Source: Fragilariopsis cylindrus CCMP1102 (lineage: Eukaryota; Bacillariophyta; Bacillariophyceae; Bacillariales; Bacillariaceae). From it: DNA of 64,000 nt. Position numbers and translations under genes: made by a program. This document shows positions 46,247 to 56,040 of this stretch, in pieces (positions within the stretch are counted from its first letter, which is position 1; each line of letters begins with the position of its first letter). Under the pieces are notes generated by a model. It saw only the letters and a program-made list of their open reading frames with translations. It made no database searches and had not been told where the DNA came from. Where the stretch lies: positions 310,001 to 374,000 of the forward strand of contig FMBT01000303.1 in assembly GCA_900095095.1 (NCBI GenBank), given 5' to 3'.

Positions 46247-47214
46247 CAGAGTGAAGTTCGTTCTTTCTTTTATCTTCACTTTCTTGTAACTTACTTTCGA
46301 AGTGAAATATAAATTTTTCGGAAAACAATGAAAGTCGTTGTATCGTGGCACTGTTTAGTGTATTAGTAGCGAATTAGTTGTCATAGACACAAATAAAAAC
46401 AACAACAATTACTATGTGTTTTTCTCTCGCTTTTAGTGGAAACGTGAAATCAATCTTGGTGGGTTATTATACAATACGTAGTGGCGTGTTTGTGTTTTGT
46501 TTGTTGCCAATGTTTTTGTTATTTTTTTCTATTTTTATATACCACACGACCCTTAACTTATTTATCCAGGCTTGCTCTTGCTGCAGCAACAATTCGATAG
46601 CAGCATTACTTGTGGGGCGGGGTGAAGGTTGCACAGATTGAGATGTAAGAGTGTACCCGTTCTCGTTCAGAAATGAACAGAGCAGGTTATGAGAAGTAAG
46701 TAGACGAGGAAATTGATATGATATTAATATAGTGTATGTGTATGAATATCAAGTCAAATAATGCACAAACAATACTTCGTTTTTTATGTGAAACAACCAA
46801 CATGCTAACCTCGACGGCGTTTGAGATCTTCACGTGCATAATAGTACACTGTATATTCCTTTTGTTTTTTGACGGGGAACTTTGCGCCTCTTCGTAGGAC
46901 GTGACGAAGCAAGCATTTCCCTTTTTCATCGCGCACGGACTAACGTTAGTGGAAGACTCGGCTCGATTTCAAATTTAAGGTACATTTATTGTAATCACAC
47001 CCACGATTTAATTTATCAACTCAAACAAACAACACAAACAGCATGAAGAATCAAACAGCATTGAAGAATTCAAACGGCATTTTTTGTTGAGTAAACACGA
47101 TGTCGAAAAACAACACTTCTTCAAGTAAGTACAGTAGTCAATGACGATCAAAATACAGTACAGTATTACTTTCAACGACGACGATCAGCTACATCAAAAA
47201 TTGAAGAATAAACC
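46247..47214. other. Intergenic, about 970 bp
   Basis: Promoter regions of the phosphatase gene and the LRR gene. A short minus-strand stretch (about 46935-46810) reads like a basic peptide (RRGAKFPVKKQKEYTVYYYA) but I could not find its start. A plus-strand ATG with a GTAAGT donor at 47100-47131 may be part of a 5' leader. Confidence 0.35.
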
Positions 47215-49461
47215 ATGAACAATCATCATTCGCCCTACTCGGATACGGATCAACAATCGTTTGGTTTCGATCACACCAATATCCTCCACAACAATAACAA
47301 CAGGAGATTCTTTGACGATGATGTGGAATATGGCGATAGCGATGATGATGATGATGATAATGATGAGAATGATGATGGTGATGATGATAGAATCGTCGTT
47401 CACGATCAAATGCCTACGGTAGAAGAAATCAAGATACGATCTCATTTCGAAACAGGACGGCAACAACAACAACCTATGTCGAAGAAGAAGAAGAAGAAGA
47501 AACTAGGGTTCCTTCTGAGTGGAATACTTTTCATAATATGTATCGTTTCATTGACGGCAGGTTTTATTATCATTGGGAAGAAACGTCAATACCAAAATGC
47601 CATCGTATCGGTGACCAAAACCGTGAGAATTTCTCATCCTGATTCATTCCATGATTCGAAATCACCTCAATCTCAGGCATTGAAATGGATGATCCATCAC
47701 GATCCTCTTAGATTGCCACTTCCTATACATCAAGATGATTCCTTTGTGCAACGATACATTATGACCGTGTTGGTCTTCGCCGTTACAACAACAGAAATGT
47801 CGTCGTCACAACAACAAATAGCAACAACAACGCGCACCAATTTTAATCTGTTATCCGGTGATCATGAATGTAGGTGGAATTCCAGATGGAATCGAATCGA
47901 TGACAATAATAATAATAATAATATCGACGTTGACACTACAGGTATTGAATTGGGATTTATTTGTGGTGGTGGAGACAATCCTCGTCCTCCTCAAAAAAAT
48001 GACAATAACGATTACGACTACGAAGTGGATGATCAGAATAAAATAAGGAACGAGATCCATAAAGAAGATACAACAACAACAACAGGACTAAGAAGTAGAG
48101 ATGACGAAGAGGACGGTATTGAAACAAGTATCACGTCAATAATTTTACCAAAAGCTCATCTACAAGGAGCGTTGCCATCCGAAGTAGAAATGTTGAAACG
48201 CCTAGTACGAGTCGATTTGGATTACAATAAGATTCAGGGACAAATACCGGTAATGCCCTACCTCACACATCTAAGTTTAGCCTACAACAAATTGACAGGA
48301 TATATGCCAGACCACTGGTCAGAAATGGATCGTCTTCAAACTTTAGCATTGAATGGGAATGCATTACAGGGGAGTATTCCTATAAAGTTTGAAGCGTTAA
48401 CCGATCTGAAAGTTTTAGCATTGAGTGGGAATGAATTGACAGGTGGTTTGAAAGAAATATACACCCTAACACGATTGGAAGAATTGTACCTATCGTACAA
48501 TTCTTTTGAGGATCGTTTGTCGAATGGTTCTTTTCAGCAACTTACAAACTTAAAGGTGATAGATATGAAAAATAATAACATATCAGGACCACTTCCAGAT
48601 TCGTTGTGGCAATTGATGAACTTAGAAGTCATCGACTTTCATCACAATGAACTCGATGGTCATATCAACGATGTCATCGTTCCCGATCATCCTCTCAAAT
48701 ATTTGGACGTTTCCTCGAATATTTTAGGTGGTGGTCTGCCACCTTCTATATCAAATTTGCAAGCCTTGACACACCTGGATGTTTCCTATAACCGCTTTAA
48801 TGCCAAACTACCAAACTATCTTGCCACTATGACAAAGATGAAAACATTGTTATTGACTGAAGATGACGAGTTCGGACCCCAACCTCTTCCTGATTGGCTC
48901 AGAGGGATGACCGATTTGAAACAAGTGTCCTTTCGATTAACATCACGAACTGGAACAATTCCGACATGGTTTGGTGAATTGACTAAGTTAGAGCTATTAG
49001 ATTTAGAATGGAATCATATATCTGGGACGGTACCGACGCAACTATCTCAACTACGCAGTCTAAAATATTTGATGTTGAATCGCAACAAGATGACCGGGGA
49101 GATACCATACGAGGTGTCATCTTTACCACGATTGAAGATGCTGATGGTAGATAATAATAGTTTCACTGGTGAACTTAGCTTGCCTGTTGTTCCTGCTACT
49201 GGAGGACAGCAATGTCCATCTCGTGTCACCCATGTAGTGGCTGATTGTGGCAATCCCGACTATGGATGTCCCGACTGTGATAGCTCTACAAAAAAGATTG
49301 CTTGTCCTTGTTGTACCGGATGTTGTTACGAAAATCAAGAACGATGTAATATGGATGATTGGCTGATAGAAGTGGAAGAGGAGTATAGAAATAGTTACGA
49401 TCGTTATCGCTACCAAACATTCGACGATCATTCTCAGTATCGGTACGTGCCGGCAGTATAA
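47215..49461 (+). CDS. Membrane-anchored leucine-rich-repeat protein
   Basis: 748 residues, no intron. An acidic cytoplasmic N-terminus is followed by a lysine cluster and one membrane segment (LGFLLSGILFIICIVSLTAG, about residues 98-117). It is then a type II protein. The outer part has a plant-type LRRNT-like start (QRYIMTVLVFAVTTTE, then ECRWN) and about 13-14 LRRs of the LxGxIPxxLxxLxxL type, such as LDLEWNHISGTVPTQLSQL. A Cys-rich cap follows (CGNPDYGCPDCDSSTK, then CPCCTGCCYENQERC). Diatoms carry large families of such LRR proteins without kinase domains. Ligand unknown. The low-complexity Asp/Asn insertions are typical of this genome. Confidence 0.85.
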   Translation: MNNHHSPYSDTDQQSFGFDHTNILHNNNNRRFFDDDVEYGDSDDDDDDNDENDDGDDDRIVVHDQMPTVEEIKIRSHFETGRQQQQPMSKKKKKKKLGFLLSGILFIICIVSLTAGFIIIGKKRQYQNAIVSVTKTVRISHPDSFHDSKSPQSQALKWMIHHDPLRLPLPIHQDDSFVQRYIMTVLVFAVTTTEMSSSQQQIATTTRTNFNLLSGDHECRWNSRWNRIDDNNNNNNIDVDTTGIELGFICGGGDNPRPPQKNDNNDYDYEVDDQNKIRNEIHKEDTTTTTGLRSRDDEEDGIETSITSIILPKAHLQGALPSEVEMLKRLVRVDLDYNKIQGQIPVMPYLTHLSLAYNKLTGYMPDHWSEMDRLQTLALNGNALQGSIPIKFEALTDLKVLALSGNELTGGLKEIYTLTRLEELYLSYNSFEDRLSNGSFQQLTNLKVIDMKNNNISGPLPDSLWQLMNLEVIDFHHNELDGHINDVIVPDHPLKYLDVSSNILGGGLPPSISNLQALTHLDVSYNRFNAKLPNYLATMTKMKTLLLTEDDEFGPQPLPDWLRGMTDLKQVSFRLTSRTGTIPTWFGELTKLELLDLEWNHISGTVPTQLSQLRSLKYLMLNRNKMTGEIPYEVSSLPRLKMLMVDNNSFTGELSLPVVPATGGQQCPSRVTHVVADCGNPDYGCPDCDSSTKKIACPCCTGCCYENQERCNMDDWLIEVEEEYRNSYDRYRYQTFDDHSQYRYVPAV

Positions 49462-49579
49462 TATACAGTGCGTACATACTGTACCACTATTGCGGTAATA
49501 GTAAGATAAATAAACGACCTCCGCATACCACTGCTGTTTTCGCCAATATATATAGCTACTGTATATAGTGTGGTACTCA

Positions 49580-51136
49580 TCAAGATATAATTCGGTTTAT
49601 TAGTTTAATTGTTATTCTACATAATAGCTTGAATGGCCAACAAATTACATTCATCGGTCCATAATTGCCGGGGAAACAACAACAAGATATAAATGCCATA
49701 CCAATTACTCCGATCGGTAGAACATATTTTAAATTTTCATTACCATATCGTATTGCAAATGCGTATATAAAAGAGGAAAATATTGTGATGTAGGTACAAC
49801 CACCAACAAATAAAAGTAAACCAAAGTATAGAATATTTCCTGTCGTACTTGTTGTAGAGTAGTTTGTTGCACAAGAAATAGTTTTTGTTTGTTTACAATC
49901 CCAATTCCAATTCCAATTCCAATTCCAATACGACTTGATATTTCCAGATATACATCTACCGAATACACCACAATGATGATCATGATAGGCACAACATCGT
50001 TGACAAATAGCACAATGAAAATAATGAATACTAGTACCTGTACCTGTACTATTATTATTATTATTATTACTTCCTCGACGACGACGCCAAACTAAGCATT
50101 TTGTACAATAGACGTCATTATTATTCTTGGCATTATTATTATCATTATTATCATTATTGTCGTTATTATTTCCCTGAATATAACTTTCTTTTGGTGGACG
50201 TGGTGGACGTAGTGCTAGTGGTGGTTTCAATGATAGTCGTTGATCAGGAGTTAGTATTGTTGTTGGGGGTGTGCGCTGCGATAATCGTTGATAATTTATA
50301 ACATCTCCCATCGTCTCTTGTTGCTGTTGCTGTTGCTGTTGTTGCTGCTGTTGTAGTAGTAGTTGCTGCTCTCGTTCATAGTACTTACTGTATTGTTGAT
50401 ATTCTATTATATATGATTCAACTTGTATCGGTATCGGGAAACATGTTTCCTTTGATCGATGTATAACACATGGATCAACATATAATATACCACATAACCC
50501 TATTAGACCTAAAGTAATTTCCAAATAAATCAAAACTAAGAATGCAATCTTTCCTGGTAACATACTAAGATAGTTATCAGAGTCAGGAGGATCTGATGAT
50601 GGAAGTATCACAGTTAATGCGATATAATGAACAACAATTGGCAGCATCACAATTACTGTCAAAACAAGACATATCCCTCTGGACGATTCTTCTTTCATTA
50701 TTCCATGTCTAGGCTCCGATAATGGAGGAAGCGTAGATATATCATCAATGATTATCGAAGAATAGAATATAGTACTACTGCTACACGTATCATTGTCATT
50801 ATCTTGTTGTTGTTGTGTTTCATTTTGGTTCCGATTCTGAGACCCAACCGTTGTTGTTATTGAGCATAGCGCCGATGAGGACACCGCCGACGACGACACC
50901 GACGAGGACGACGACGAAGAGGATGGAGAATCCTGCTGTGACGTCGATCGGACTAACTTTACTACAGCGATGTCGTCGTCGTCGTTGTCGTTGTTGCTGT
51001 TCGCGTCCAAGAACGACGGACGACGAACAATTCGTCTACCTGACATTATAGATGAATCACTATCTCCATTTCCGCCACTATCACTGTCACCGCCACCGGC
51101 ACCGATATTATCTTCGTCGTCCGTACCATTCAGCAT
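49580..51136 (-). CDS. DHHC-type protein S-acyltransferase
   Basis: 518 residues. Palmitoylates cysteines on membrane proteins. The DHHC-CRD is present: YCTKCLVWRRRRG, then HYFHCAICQRCCAYHDHHCG, then VFGRCISGNIKSYW, with the catalytic DHHC intact. Four membrane helices are expected: two before the CRD (ICLVLTVIVMLPIVVHYIAL and AFLVLIYLEITLGLIGLCGI) and two after (LYFGLLLFVGGCTYITIFSS and YVLPIGVIGMAFISCCCFPG). The N-terminal 150 residues are Asp-, Ser- and Gln-rich low complexity. A WNWNWNWN repeat follows the CRD. Its start ATG at 51136 overlaps, on the other strand, a possible first exon of the SDR gene. Confidence 0.85.
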   Translation of the reverse strand: MLNGTDDEDNIGAGGGDSDSGGNGDSDSSIMSGRRIVRRPSFLDANSNNDNDDDDIAVVKLVRSTSQQDSPSSSSSSSSVSSSAVSSSALCSITTTVGSQNRNQNETQQQQDNDNDTCSSSTIFYSSIIIDDISTLPPLSEPRHGIMKEESSRGICLVLTVIVMLPIVVHYIALTVILPSSDPPDSDNYLSMLPGKIAFLVLIYLEITLGLIGLCGILYVDPCVIHRSKETCFPIPIQVESYIIEYQQYSKYYEREQQLLLQQQQQQQQQQQQETMGDVINYQRLSQRTPPTTILTPDQRLSLKPPLALRPPRPPKESYIQGNNNDNNDNNDNNNAKNNNDVYCTKCLVWRRRRGSNNNNNNSTGTGTSIHYFHCAICQRCCAYHDHHCGVFGRCISGNIKSYWNWNWNWNWDCKQTKTISCATNYSTTSTTGNILYFGLLLFVGGCTYITIFSSFIYAFAIRYGNENLKYVLPIGVIGMAFISCCCFPGNYGPMNVICWPFKLLCRITIKLINRIIS

Positions 51137-51377
51137 GGTCGTCGCTACTGTTGCCTTCAGTACATATATTTATCATGGAAGTTCTCAAAGAATTGTTCAA
51201 AGTGCTAAAGTTACCGGTAAGTGCTTTCTTTTTTACGACATCATTGCTTTTATTCTAAAGCGCGCTACATACTTTTTTCTTTTTTCCATCTATGCGCGCA
51301 ATAACAGCCACGATTCGATTCAGATCAAAGATCTTTATTAGTCTGTTCAAGAAGCTTTTATCGTGTGTACTGAGTAC

Positions 51378-52553
51378 AGGACCATCTTCCGTTCATACTT
51401 GGATAAAAATTTTGTCCGAAAAATATAAAAATCGCATCCCCCAACCGCGCGATTTTTTTTATTTTTAGCGACTTGTTAGTGACTTGTTAGACTAACAAGT
51501 CACTAACAAGTCACTAACAAGTCACTAACAAGTCACTAACAAGTCAATAACAAGTCGCTAACAAGTCGCTAACAAGTCACTAACAAGTCACTAACAAGTC
51601 ACTAACAAGTCATATTGCCTGGTCCAGTGTACTCTGTTGTTATCGCTGTTGCTTGTTTCACATCAAAAAAATAATTAAAAATTGTTTTCCATCATCATTA
51701 CAATGGGAATGTATTGAATCGAAGCTCCATCAATATAAGACCAATTAATACAAACTTATAGGACGAAATATAGATATTTGTACTGTTAATAGAATCAAAA
51801 AGTTTCGCTGTAATTTGGTCATTTAGGGAAAATTCTACAGGAAAATTACCAAGAATTGAAATGGAAAACTACCGTATTCACATCAACATGAAAATGGGAA
51901 TGTACTGAATCGAATCTCAATCAATATAGGACAAATTAATAAAAACTTAGAGCCGAAATATAGATATCCGTACCGTTAATAGAGACGAAAAATTCCGGTT
52001 GAATTTGATCATTTAGGGAATATTTTATGAGGATTAATGTTGGTGGTAGGCAATTCCTGGAAATTCGAAATTTGCCTACCACCCATATATATCGTCATAG
52101 AAATTTTTGCAAATGACCAAATCCAACCGAAACTTTTTGTCCTTGGTAAGAGTATAGATATCTATATTTCGTCTACATATTTTTTACTAAATGGACCTAT
52201 TTTGATGGAGCTTCGATTCATTACATTCCCATTTTCATGTTACTGTAATGGGAATAAATTTCTATTTCAACTGCGTTAGAATACAAGTGAAAATCTGTCT
52301 CCAGGACCAGGCAGAAAAAATTGACTTGTTAGTGACTTGTTAGACTAACAAGTCACTAACAAGTCACTAACAAGTCACTAACAAGTCACTAACAAGTCAC
52401 TAACAAGTCACTAACAAGTCACTAACAAGTCGCTAACAAGTCACTAACAAGTCACTAACAAGTCGCTAAATTCACTATGCGCGATTCGGGGTGCTGCGAT
52501 TTTCTAATTTTTTCTTACAAATTTTTATCCACGTACGAACGGAAGATGGTCCA
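51378..52553. mobile_element. Composite inverted-repeat element E2 (about 1,180 bp, non-coding)
   Basis: Terminal inverted repeats: left AGGACCATCTTCCGTT at 51378, right the complement ending GGTCCA at 52553, extending inward about 90 bp with mismatches (AAAATTT/ATCGCA/GCGCG blocks). GTAC flanks both ends (51374-51377, 52554-52557), a candidate 4-bp target duplication. Two direct arrays of an 11-bp unit TCACTAACAAG, about eleven copies each, lie at 51491-51612 and 52343-52467. Each array is preceded by the same inverted pair ACTTGTTAG/CTAACAAGT. The centre holds three copies of a core shared with E1: two in minus orientation (about 51690-51835 and 51885-52030) and one in plus orientation (about 52058-52246). 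Nothing is encoded. Confidence 0.85.
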
Positions 52554-52707
52554 GTACATTCAAAGTAACTACAGTAGCAGCCTTATTTTGTTGTTACTTG
52601 TACCTTCGAACTTTCTACTTTCTACCGGTATATTCACAACTTTCTGTTGCTTATTTGCAATACATCTGGTAACTAATAGAGCCGATATCAAAAACAAACA
52701 ACTAATA

Positions 52708-53988
52708 ATGGGGACAGTAGCTTCACTCCTTGTCAAGGCAACGGCAAGTTTTGCCGCGTGTGGATACGCCACACATCGATTACTAGAATCTGCATTCAAT
52801 AATAATGACACTGCAACTGCAAACAAGGCCATTATCCGTATAGCATTCACGACTCTTGCATCATTGGGAGGACTGACGTATTATCTCAGGGTATGGGTCC
52901 AAGATTATTACTTTGATCGGTCCTACAAAGAAAAAGCATCATGTCGTCGTGATCTCACGGGTCATACAGCAGTGGTAACAGGTGGTACAGTCCATGGATT
53001 GGGGTACGCTGCCGCTGAATTATTGTATCAACAAGGAGCTACTGTCATTATAACAACACGATCTATTGAAAAGGGCGAAACTGCGATCGCAAAATTGACG
53101 AAGAAGAAAGAACCACAATCATCATCATCGTCGTTGTCATCAAGAGCGTCGTTTGTGGTATGTGATTTTTTATCCGAATCTTCTATTCGAAAATGTTCTA
53201 CAGAAATAATCAAAGTAACGAATGGTAGGATTGATTTTCTGGTATTGAATGCTGGTATTAGTGGTCAAGGTGATGCAAGTAGTAGTACTGCAGCAGCAGC
53301 AAAGGTATGGATGACGAATCATCTTGGTCCATTTTTATTTGCGAACGAGTTGATGCCAGCATTGATTCGAACCGCAAAAGAGAATCAATCACAACAGCCT
53401 CGTGTGGTTTGGGTATCATCCGGTGCACACAAAAAAGCAGATATTGGTTGGGATAATCCGTTTCAACCCGGTAGTAGCGTTAGCGTTAGTGGTGGTGGTA
53501 ATGATGGTGATGGTAATAGTGATGGGAATTCAAAAAGCACACCATCCTCGTCGATTTCCTCGTACGGACAGTCAAAACTTGCCAATATAATGCATATGAG
53601 AGAATATCAGAAACGTATTCGACAGGAGATAAACAGCAATGCCGCGGATGTGAAATGTTTTGCTGTTACTCCTGGTGCAGTTTGGACAAATATCATACCA
53701 CCTACCCCATTCCTGTATCCATTATTTTGGTTTATCTTACGAAGTCCAACCATTGGTGCACAAGTTATTAAAATGGCATGTCTTGATAAGAACATCTTGA
53801 AGGGTGGAGAATATCTTAGTAATTGCTATGTAAAGGCCACGGAAGGAGAGAATGGTTGCTCTAACGACGAAAATCAATGGAAGAAATTATGGGAATTATC
53901 CTCCAAACAAATTGAAGAAAATGAATACGAAAAATTTAGTAGTAGCGCAGACGACGAAGACGATGGCTCTACCAAGAAGGTCCAATAA
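52708..53988 (+). CDS. Short-chain dehydrogenase/reductase (retinol-dehydrogenase-like)
   Basis: About 426 residues from ATG 52708. Cofactor motif TGGTVHGLGYAAAE (TGxxxGxG), then LVLNAGISG, catalytic Ser in RVVWVSSGAH and catalytic YGQSK (YxxxK), followed by VTPGAVWTN. Classical SDRs of this kind reduce or oxidise lipid, retinoid or carbonyl substrates; the substrate cannot be read. An N-terminal hydrophobic stretch suggests membrane association. The frame is open further upstream, through the terminal repeat of element E2, to 52477. A spliced start is also possible: ATG 51135 or 51175, donor GTAAGT at 51217, acceptor ACAG at 52717. In that case E2 would lie inside the first intron. Confidence 0.8.
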   Translation: MGTVASLLVKATASFAACGYATHRLLESAFNNNDTATANKAIIRIAFTTLASLGGLTYYLRVWVQDYYFDRSYKEKASCRRDLTGHTAVVTGGTVHGLGYAAAELLYQQGATVIITTRSIEKGETAIAKLTKKKEPQSSSSSLSSRASFVVCDFLSESSIRKCSTEIIKVTNGRIDFLVLNAGISGQGDASSSTAAAAKVWMTNHLGPFLFANELMPALIRTAKENQSQQPRVVWVSSGAHKKADIGWDNPFQPGSSVSVSGGGNDGDGNSDGNSKSTPSSSISSYGQSKLANIMHMREYQKRIRQEINSNAADVKCFAVTPGAVWTNIIPPTPFLYPLFWFILRSPTIGAQVIKMACLDKNILKGGEYLSNCYVKATEGENGCSNDENQWKKLWELSSKQIEENEYEKFSSSADDEDDGSTKKVQ

Positions 53989-54208
53989 ATGTTGATTTTA
54001 TAAGAACCAAGATCAAATCAAATCAAGCCAAATCAAGTCAAATCAAGAAACTTCATCAGCTCTACATATTTATGTTTTGATAACCAATTTGTACAAAACA
54101 CGCACTACTACATAAAATAAAGATATGGAAGTAAAATAAAAGCAATATTAGTATAAAATATTATAGTCGAAATTACTTTACTTTTTTTTCTAAAAATAAT
54201 AATCGCAT

Positions 54209-55107
54209 CTACATCCGTCCACTCATCCATCGATCATTACTGATAGCATATCTTTTGAATGATTCCTCACGGACTAATTCAGCTGCAACTCTAAGTTCTG
54301 GTTTTGTGTTAAATGTTTTAATAATTCTGTTGATCCATCAGGTGCTTCTAAATATGCTTTCCACGGTCCAGGATATGCTCTATATATCCATCCTTTTGTA
54401 ATTCTTTTCAAATAATATGCTTCTTCATACTTACGTTATTACCTAGGCCGTATGTTGTTGAATATGCATTATTCAAAACGACGAATGGACAGTTTTTGTT
54501 TTTTGTTAATGATTGCCGTAATCTGTCCCATGTTTCTTCTCCACCTGGATTAATTACGATACAGGCATCCGATAATGTATCTTTTTTATTTCCAGAACCT
54601 AATCCTGTACGAATTGGACCAATTTTATTCATTCCACCTTTATTTTTAATTAATTCATAATCGAGTGGTTCTGCTGATAGAACAGTTACAGACTTTCCAC
54701 CGATACCACCGATACCACCAGAAACCGCGCCTGAAATTTGTTTTGCCCAATACATGTTCGCATAAGAAAGTTGTTGTCTTGCTATATCTGATCCAGGATA
54801 ATAACCACCTTTTACTTTCAGATCTTTTGTTACAATTGTCTTACTAAATTTTTGATTCAATGGTGTACCAAATTTAACTTCCTCCAGATTTGGTACGGCA
54901 GGTAAATTAACTTCAATATTTTTTTTACCACTCGATATAGCAGCACCAACAGCAGTTGCTGCCTGTTTAGCAATTTGTGAATCAAAATATCCATATATAA
55001 TTTTGGTATATCCTTTCCTCCATCTAAAAAGGGTATTAAAGATTGAGCACCTGGTACAACGGCGATCAGGATTACAACATAATCAGTAGTAGAGATGATA
55101 ACATCAT
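54209..55107 (-). CDS. DUF1995 family protein with signal peptide (frame interrupted several times)
   Basis: Pieces in successive minus-strand frames make one protein: MMLSSLLLIM, VVILIAVVPGAQSLIPFLDG, then IIYGYFDSQIAKQAATAVGA, the long middle from about 54990 to 54440 including ACIVINPGGEETWDRLRQSL and CPFVVLNNAYSTTYGLGN, then YEEAYYLKRITKGWIYRAYP and PELRVAAELVREESFKRYAI ending at 54209. DUF1995 proteins are mainly plastid proteins of phototrophs, such as LPA3-like factors in photosystem II assembly. There are about four frame changes (near 55060, 54990, 54436 and 54310). Those I can resolve are a missing base, one of them in an A run. Sequencing error or decay. Confidence 0.65.
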
Positions 55108-56040
55108 TTTAAGTGATGGTGCCGAGAGGACATAACTTTTGGCTGGAAACATTATAGTCGTCGTCATCTTCGTCGTTCTTATGCTTGTTCGTCTAACAAT
55201 CGTCCTCGAAAAAATAAATATGTTGTAAGATCGGACAATGCAATCTATTCGTACAGAGAAGGTGGGAAATGAAATAATGCAAACCTATATCAATCTATGG
55301 GTACTAAACTAAACTAGGCTAAAGATACCATCTTCAATCAGAAAAATGATGATGGATGACGTCACAACTGTGACTGAAAAAATAAGCATTCCTTTTTTGT
55401 GATTGCAACACATTAAATATATATTGAATACTTATTACAATGATATGGCAAAACTTCCATCCTCCGTGAAAACCGAACACGCACATCATTATTCTACCAT
55501 CACACTTTGTTGAAATGACCACTGTACAATGATTTACCATCCATTCAGTACATTGATATTGTTTGATGCTTAGCGAAGTATCCCTATTATAAATAACTTC
55601 TTGTTCGTATTACAATCTCGCTCGGCACATGGTTGATAAGGGAAGGCGAATATTAACGATTGCCAACAGAAGCAACATTCAAGATCACAATCTTGAATTG
55701 TACAACCAACAACTAACGTACCTTTTCGCCTTTGACTTTAAGTTAGCAATTATACTCCTGTAACACAAGCTAAAGCTCGATATCAGGAATACTAAGACCA
55801 ATAATAATAATAATAATGAGAATAATAATGATATCACTGCTGCTGCTGCAATGGTGGTGATGGTTGCATCGTCGACGTCGTCGTCGTCAGTAGCAGCAGT
55901 TGCAGTTGACGACGACGACGACGAGATAATTGCAGCAGAAACCGTCGATAATACGTGTACTAATAGTAATACATGTGATGGTGCATCAGAATACAATGAT
56001 CTAAAAGAAATAAAAGACGAAGAAAATAAGATGATATAAA
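55108..56040. other. Intergenic, about 930 bp
   Basis: Divergent upstream regions of the DUF1995 and hydroxylase-like genes. It contains (ATA)n and CTG/CGT trinucleotide runs (55800-55925). No gene supported. Confidence 0.45.

Noticed and set aside
46810-46980. Small minus-strand gene with a basic C-terminal exon (RRGAKFPVKKQKEYTVYYYA)
   Set aside because: Protein-like and followed by a stop, with a TTAG acceptor before it, but no start exon or consistent frame upstream could be found.
47101-47214. Coding first exon for the LRR gene (MSKNNTSSS with a GTAAGT donor)
   Set aside because: Joining to the nearest acceptor gives an in-frame stop before 47215; it may be an untranslated leader at most.
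51491-52467. CRISPR-like arrays in E2
   Set aside because: Units are 11 bp and directly adjacent with no spacers; this is a eukaryotic nuclear minisatellite in a transposon-like element.
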